This document shows, piece by piece, positions 60,666-64,000 of a DNA stretch of 64,000 bases. Each line of letters opens with the position of its first letter. Positions within the stretch are counted from its first letter, which is position 1. This DNA is from Extensimonas soli (GTDB lineage Bacteria; Pseudomonadota; Gammaproteobacteria; Burkholderiales; Burkholderiaceae_C), in assembly GCF_029211265.1 (NCBI RefSeq), contig NZ_JARGEL010000008.1, positions 90,067 through 154,066 on the forward strand, given 5' to 3'. The position numbers and the translations under genes were made by a program. The notes under the pieces are model-generated. The model saw only the letters and a program-made list of their open reading frames with translations. It was not told the origin of the DNA and searched no databases.

Positions 60666-61461
60666 GCGGTCTCAAATCAGAAGTGCAACACCACCATTTG
60701 AGGATCAGTGAATGTTATCCGCTTCGCGTAACCCGATAGCCTGCATCAGCTGCGAGAACGCCTGATACAGCGAATCCCCTCTTGCACAGCAGCACCAGGC
60801 GCGTGCAGCGCTCGACCAGCATGCCCACAGACGACCGGTTGCCCGCGCCCTTGATCAGGTCGCCCTCCCAGTGTCCAGGCATGACCCGATCTTGCACCTC
60901 GGGCGGGCGGACATGAATGCTCAGCATCTCGGGAATCTGCCCATGCCGGCCCCCTTGCCTGCCGAGCGTGGCCGGCGCGTGCTCTTGCCCTGGCGCAGCA
61001 AGGCGGAGCTGTTTCTCAGCTCGCCCTTGGGGTGTGCGTAGATGGCGTTGTAGATGCTCTCGTGTGAGATGCGGCGGGAGGGATCATGGGGGGGCGTGCG
61101 CCGCAGTGTGTGGGCAATTTGCTGTGGTGAGCAGCACCAGGTCAGAAGGCTGCTGACCAGGAACCAGAGGGCTCCACCGGCATGCAGTTTGGGCAAGGGG
61201 CGGGCGGCGATGCGCCGCTGCTGGCAGCGCTGCTGTGCGCTGCAGTAGGCGTATCCTTGTGGCTCCGCGTTGCGCCGCAGTTCACGGCTGATGGTGCTGG
61301 GGCTGCGCCCGAGCAGCTGGGCAATGTAGCGTTGGCTGTGGCCTTGCTGGGTCAGTGAGGTGAGGATGATGCGTTCTTACGGCTGTAATTGCGTGTATCT
61401 GGGGCTCATCTGTGTAATTTACCTGATGGGGTGGTGTTGCACTTCAGATTTGAGCCCGCCG
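60666..61461. mobile_element. IS30-family insertion sequence remnant
   Basis: About 796 bp bounded by inverted repeats (CTCAAATCAGAAGTGCAACA at the left and TGTTGCACTTCAGATTTGAG at the right). A full-length IS30-type element is over 1 kb, so roughly 350 bp are missing internally. The transposase is broken in three ways (see its own entry), so the copy cannot move by itself. Confidence 0.85.
60715..61409 (-). pseudogene. IS30-family transposase, broken
   Basis: The minus-strand ATG at 61409 gives MSPRYTQLQP and then a TAA at 61379-61377 where a Glu codon is expected. The frame continues with ERIILTSLTQQGHSQRYIAQ, an HTH ending SPSTISRELRRN, and RRISHESIYNAIYAHPKGEL, then shifts near 60955. 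It resumes as LSIHVRPPEVQDRVMPGHWE with GDLIKGAGNRSSVG, the first catalytic Asp block. Everything after TRLVLLCK, including the second Asp and the Glu, is missing. Confidence 0.85.
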
Positions 61462-61530
61462 TTCAAAAACGCCTGACAACAGCCACCATGCCATGGCATA
61501 CCAGATAGCATACCGAAAAAGCCAGAAAAT

Positions 61531-61563
61531 AAAAAAGCCTAAATGAATCAATCACTTAGGCTT
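61531..61563 (-). terminator. Minus-strand terminator left of the tRNA 3' fragment
   Basis: On the minus strand AAGCCTAA-13 nt-TTAGGCTT followed by TTTTATTTTC. It is positioned as the terminator of the tRNA gene whose 3' end lies at 61570-61589. Confidence 0.75.
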
Positions 61564-61569
61564 ATGTAA

Positions 61570-61589
61570 TGGCGGAGAGGGCGGGATTC
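61570..61589 (-). other. 3' end of a tRNA gene (probably tRNA-Ser), attachment-site-like
   Basis: On the minus strand GAATCCCGCCCTCTCCGCCA: the end of a T-arm, a CCTCTCC acceptor strand, discriminator G and CCA. The remaining tRNA is absent; to the right is unrelated DNA. This is the footprint left when an integrative element inserts at a tRNA 3' end. Confidence 0.7.
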
Positions 61590-61597
61590 CTTGTAAG

Positions 61598-61888
61598 TCA
61601 TTGATTTACAAGGAAAAATTCTCCGAAGTAACGCTGATGTGCCACCAAAAAGTAACGCCAGACCGCCAGCGCAGTGTACGTGAAAGGCGCCTGCGACAAC
61701 AGGCCTGCCGCGAAGGCGCCCGTCATTGCGAAGCCACCTTGCACTGACGACATGACCGCCTCAGTACGCAGTTTTTGAATGGCCTTGAATCTCGGGCTCG
61801 CCGATGAGACACGGCCATGCTCTCGTTCAACCTTCTTCTTGGAGCAAGAGGCTGCGCAGGGCTGTGGTGCAAATACCGGATAAGCCAC
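61598..61888 (-). CDS. Possible short membrane-protein fragment
   Basis: A 96-codon frame on the minus strand includes SVQGGFAMTGAFAAGLLSQA and TYTALAVWRYFLVAHQRYFG, suggesting one or two hydrophobic segments. It has no recognised family, no clear start or ribosome-binding site, and ends within the tRNA-adjacent boundary. It may be a truncated gene or a chance frame. The rest of 61590-61946 is the hipBA promoter region. Confidence 0.25.
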   Translation of the reverse strand: MAYPVFAPQPCAASCSKKKVEREHGRVSSASPRFKAIQKLRTEAVMSSVQGGFAMTGAFAAGLLSQAPFTYTALAVWRYFLVAHQRYFGEFFLVNQ

Positions 61889-61891
61889 TAT

Positions 61892-61920
61892 TTGCTTTTA
61901 ACCGGTTATTCCGGTAATAT
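61892..61920 (+). promoter_or_regulatory. hipBA promoter with operator palindrome
   Basis: TTGCTT (61892-61897), a 17-bp spacer and TAATAT (61915-61920). The spacer holds the palindrome TAACCGGTTA (61899-61908), and CCGG-containing copies lie beside it (ACCGGATAA, TTCCGGTAAT), consistent with HipB repression. Confidence 0.55.
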
Positions 61921-61946
61921 GCTTTTACTTCTAATAGCGGTAAGCC

Positions 61947-62213
61947 ATGTCCAACAGAATCCAGCCCATTGCCACCGCCCCTCAACTGGGGGCCCTATTG
62001 CAAGGCACACGCAAGAGCCGTAAGCTCACGCAGGCGCAACTCGGGGCACGAATGGGTCTGAGCCAAAAGCGTGTGTCTGAGCTGGAGCTCGCGCCAGGCT
62101 CATTGAGTGTGGACCAACTCCTGGACATCTGTAACCAACTGGGACTGCAGCTGAGTATTCAGCCACGTGACGAAGACCAGCAGGCTACCGATTCCCAGCA
62201 GGCGGACTGGTAA
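61947..62213 (+). CDS. hipB: HipB-type antitoxin
   Basis: The 88-residue XRE-family protein has an HTH in RKLTQAQLGARMGLSQKRVSELELAPGSLSVDQLLDICNQLG and a polar C-terminal tail that would insert into the HipA dimer. ATG 61947 is preceded by GCGGTAAG. The gene is 3 nt from hipA, which is its usual partner. Confidence 0.92.
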   Translation: MSNRIQPIATAPQLGALLQGTRKSRKLTQAQLGARMGLSQKRVSELELAPGSLSVDQLLDICNQLGLQLSIQPRDEDQQATDSQQADW

Positions 62214-62216
62214 GTC

Positions 62217-63563
62217 ATGGGGCGCCGTGGAAGCTCCCAACCGCTGGCCATTTGGGCTAATGGCGAACTGGTGGGCCGCTGGACTCCAGCAACTCGTCGA
62301 CCGATGGAGTTACGTTACGAAGATAGCTGGCTGGCGTCTCGCTCCGCCCGGCCGTTGTCACTGTCGTTACCCCTGCCACTTGTAGGCAACGAACCGATTC
62401 GTGGCGACCGAGTCGAGCACTTCTTTGACAACCTGCTGCCAGACCGCGGTGTAATCCGCAAGCGCCTGGCACAACGCTATGCCGCTGGCTCAGAGGACAC
62501 CTTCGACCTCCTGGCCGCCATTGGCAGGGACTGTGTAGGTGCCGTTCAATTGCTGCCACTTGACGAACAGCCAACGGGTTTCAACCGCATAGACGGAGAA
62601 GTCCTTGATGAGGAGGCCGTGGCTACCCTTCTGCGCAACACCGTCACGACAGGCCAGTTTGGTCATCAAGGTAAGGAGCAGGACTTTCGCATTTCAATTG
62701 CTGGCGCGCAGGAGAAGACTGCTTTGCTGCGTCATGGGGGTAAATGGTTGAAGCCGCTCGGTGCCACACCCACCACGCACATCCTCAAGCTGCCCCTGGG
62801 CTTGGTCGGCAACATGCAAGCGGATATGCGCACATCGGTCTACAACGAGTGGCTGTGCCTGAAGCTCATGGGCGCGTTGGGGTTCGAGGTAGCCAACGCG
62901 GACATCGTCACTTTTGCTGACCACCCACCGGTACTGGCAGTGGAGCGATTCGACCGCAGGATGCATCCATCGGGCACATGGTTGCTCCGTCTACCCCAAG
63001 AAGACTTCTGTCAGGCGCTGGGCGTGACCCCCGCCAAAAAGTACGAAGCCGACGGTGGTCCAGGAATTGAGCAGCTTGCCCAGGTGCTCAATGGCTCCCA
63101 AAACGCCCGCGCCGACTTGAAATCATTGCTGTCAAGTCAAGTGGCCTTTTGGCTGCTGGCCGCCACCGACGGTCATGCCAAGAATTTCAGCATCCGCCTT
63201 TTCGCGGGTGGCAGTTATGCGCTCACGCCGATGTACGACGTGCTCTCCGCGTGGCCCATCATAGGCAATGGGAAGAACCAACTGGCGTGGAGAAATGCCA
63301 AACTGGCCATGGCATTGAGCGGTAAGAACCGCCACTACGATTTGGCGACCATCATGCGACGTCACTTCAACGCAACGGCTGCCAAGTGTGGCTGGGGCGA
63401 GAACGCAGAGGACATCATCAGCGAACTGCTTGCCCGGGTTGAGCCGGCCATCGAGGCGGTCACCCGGCAGTTACCTCCGGGTTTTCCGCAAGATGTGGCT
63501 GTGGCTATCTTTGAGGGCGTGCGTAAGCAGGTCAAGCGCCTCGGCGCGTGTCAAGGTAATTGA
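62217..63563 (+). CDS. hipA: HipA-type serine/threonine kinase toxin
   Basis: The 448-residue kinase fold protein has the P-loop-like/autophosphorylation segment RISIAGAQEKTALLRHG (~155), the ATP-binding region THILKLPLG, and catalytic residues in AATDGHAKNFSIRLF (Asp) and LTPMYDVLSAWP (Asp). HipA phosphorylates glutamyl-tRNA synthetase or a related target, causing growth arrest. Base composition is less GC-rich than the neighbouring core genes, and an IS3-type gene ends 9 nt downstream, consistent with recent acquisition. Confidence 0.93.
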   Translation: MGRRGSSQPLAIWANGELVGRWTPATRRPMELRYEDSWLASRSARPLSLSLPLPLVGNEPIRGDRVEHFFDNLLPDRGVIRKRLAQRYAAGSEDTFDLLAAIGRDCVGAVQLLPLDEQPTGFNRIDGEVLDEEAVATLLRNTVTTGQFGHQGKEQDFRISIAGAQEKTALLRHGGKWLKPLGATPTTHILKLPLGLVGNMQADMRTSVYNEWLCLKLMGALGFEVANADIVTFADHPPVLAVERFDRRMHPSGTWLLRLPQEDFCQALGVTPAKKYEADGGPGIEQLAQVLNGSQNARADLKSLLSSQVAFWLLAATDGHAKNFSIRLFAGGSYALTPMYDVLSAWPIIGNGKNQLAWRNAKLAMALSGKNRHYDLATIMRRHFNATAAKCGWGENAEDIISELLARVEPAIEAVTRQLPPGFPQDVAVAIFEGVRKQVKRLGACQGN

Positions 63564-63571
63564 CGCCTCAT

Positions 63572-64000
63572 TCATGCAGCCACCGGCTGTCTATCGGAGT
63601 CGCCTGAATGCGTCTGGACGATCGAGTCGCGTTCGGGGTTGAGGGTGACTGGGCCGATGGGCGACCAATTGCGTGTCTTGCCTGACCAGCGCGCCGGATG
63701 GGCCTGGCGAGCCCGTGCATACAGTTCATGTCGCGCCGCCAGGATCGCACGATCCTCGCCCGCATGGCGCTGCGCGGGGCTCACGTACCGGATGCCGCTG
63801 TGTCGATGCTCGTGGTTGTACCACTGCACGAAGCCAGCCGCCCAGGCGCGCGCGGCATCCAGGTCGGCAAAGCCCTTGGCGGGGAACTGCGGGCGGTACT
63901 TGGCCGTGCGGAACAAGGACTCGGCATAGGCGTTGTCGTCGCTCACGCGCGGACGCGAGTACGAGGGCTTGACTCCCAGCCAATCGAGCATCGCCAGCAC
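63572..64000 (-). CDS. IS3-family transposase OrfB, C-terminal part (runs off the window)
   Basis: The last ~142 codons of an rve-type integrase: SYSRPRVSDDNAYAESLFRTAKYRP carries the final catalytic Glu (AESLF), followed by AARAWAAGFVQWYNHEHRHSG and RYVSPAQRH, the standard IS3 end. The upstream part lies outside the window, so completeness of the element is unknown. It ends 9 nt from hipA on the opposite strand. Confidence 0.9.
   Translation of the reverse strand: MLAMLDWLGVKPSYSRPRVSDDNAYAESLFRTAKYRPQFPAKGFADLDAARAWAAGFVQWYNHEHRHSGIRYVSPAQRHAGEDRAILAARHELYARARQAHPARWSGKTRNWSPIGPVTLNPERDSIVQTHSGDSDRQPVAA

Overview
The window is high-GC DNA of a betaproteobacterium, most likely a Comamonadaceae member (Burkholderiales). 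This rests on gene order (hemC-hemD-hemX-hemY; degP-lepA-lepB-DUF4845-rnc-era-recO-pdxJ; map-glnD; rpsF-priB-rpsR-rplI-dnaB), on family resemblance of the proteins, and on a dispersed repeat with core ATAGCTGCTTGCGCTTG that I recall from this family. No species call is possible from the sequence alone.

Layout. 1-3.5 kb: haem genes on the minus strand (hemY' hemX hemD hemC), then ppc (+). 6.5-8.2 kb: ETF-ubiquinone oxidoreductase (-). 8.4-13.8 kb: urease genes ureA-(small ORF)-ureB-ureC and ureE-ureF-ureG on the minus strand, split by an oppositely oriented yefM-yoeB toxin-antitoxin pair and lacking ureD. 14.2 kb: tRNA-Ser(UGA). 14.4-23.8 kb: DHH phosphoesterase and a plus-strand housekeeping run degP-lepA-lepB-DUF4845-rnc-era-recO-pdxJ. 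23.9-30 kb: a MASE3-PAS-GGDEF-EAL protein, sbcB, mqsRA and a sulfhydrylase. 30-36.5 kb: DUF3149, a CbiM-like permease, vapBC, mfd and brnTA. 36.6-41.3 kb: a remnant biphenyl-dioxygenase cluster (bphA1-A2-A3-'bphB-bphC plus a bphX-like gene) bordered by palindromic repeats and an istB fragment. 41.7-53.3 kb: a lone CoxL-type molybdoenzyme subunit, ispD-ispF, an enoyl-CoA hydratase, a DODA dioxygenase, ompW, DUF808 and purL. 53.5-60.4 kb: map, glnD, rpsF-priB-rpsR-rplI, dnaB. 60.4-64 kb: accessory DNA with palindromic repeats, a dead IS30-family copy, a tRNA 3'-end fragment that looks like an attachment site, hipBA and the end of an IS3-type transposase.

The most unusual signal is a set of small palindromic repeats. 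R1 (three full copies of 169 bp counting both flanks, plus a 72-bp derivative) and R2 (two copies of 166 bp) are each one long imperfect palindrome flanked by CTAG-like 4-bp repeats. Their net insertion lengths (165 and 162 nt) are multiples of three. R1 sits in frame inside hemD (near codon 9) and inside the CbiM-like permease, adding almost the same 55-residue peptide to two unrelated proteins; the short R1 derivative supplies the HemD C-terminus. R3 (about 60 bp, some 11 sites, many diverged) also contributes coding sequence to hemD, era and twice to purL. R4 (176 bp) is a further palindrome with a half copy cut by the IS30 remnant. This recalls the Rickettsia palindromic elements that add peptides to host proteins.

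Five toxin-antitoxin modules (yefM-yoeB, mqsRA, vapBC, brnTA, hipBA) and several mobile-element scars lie among conserved core operons, so the accessory content is scattered at core-gene junctions rather than gathered in one island.
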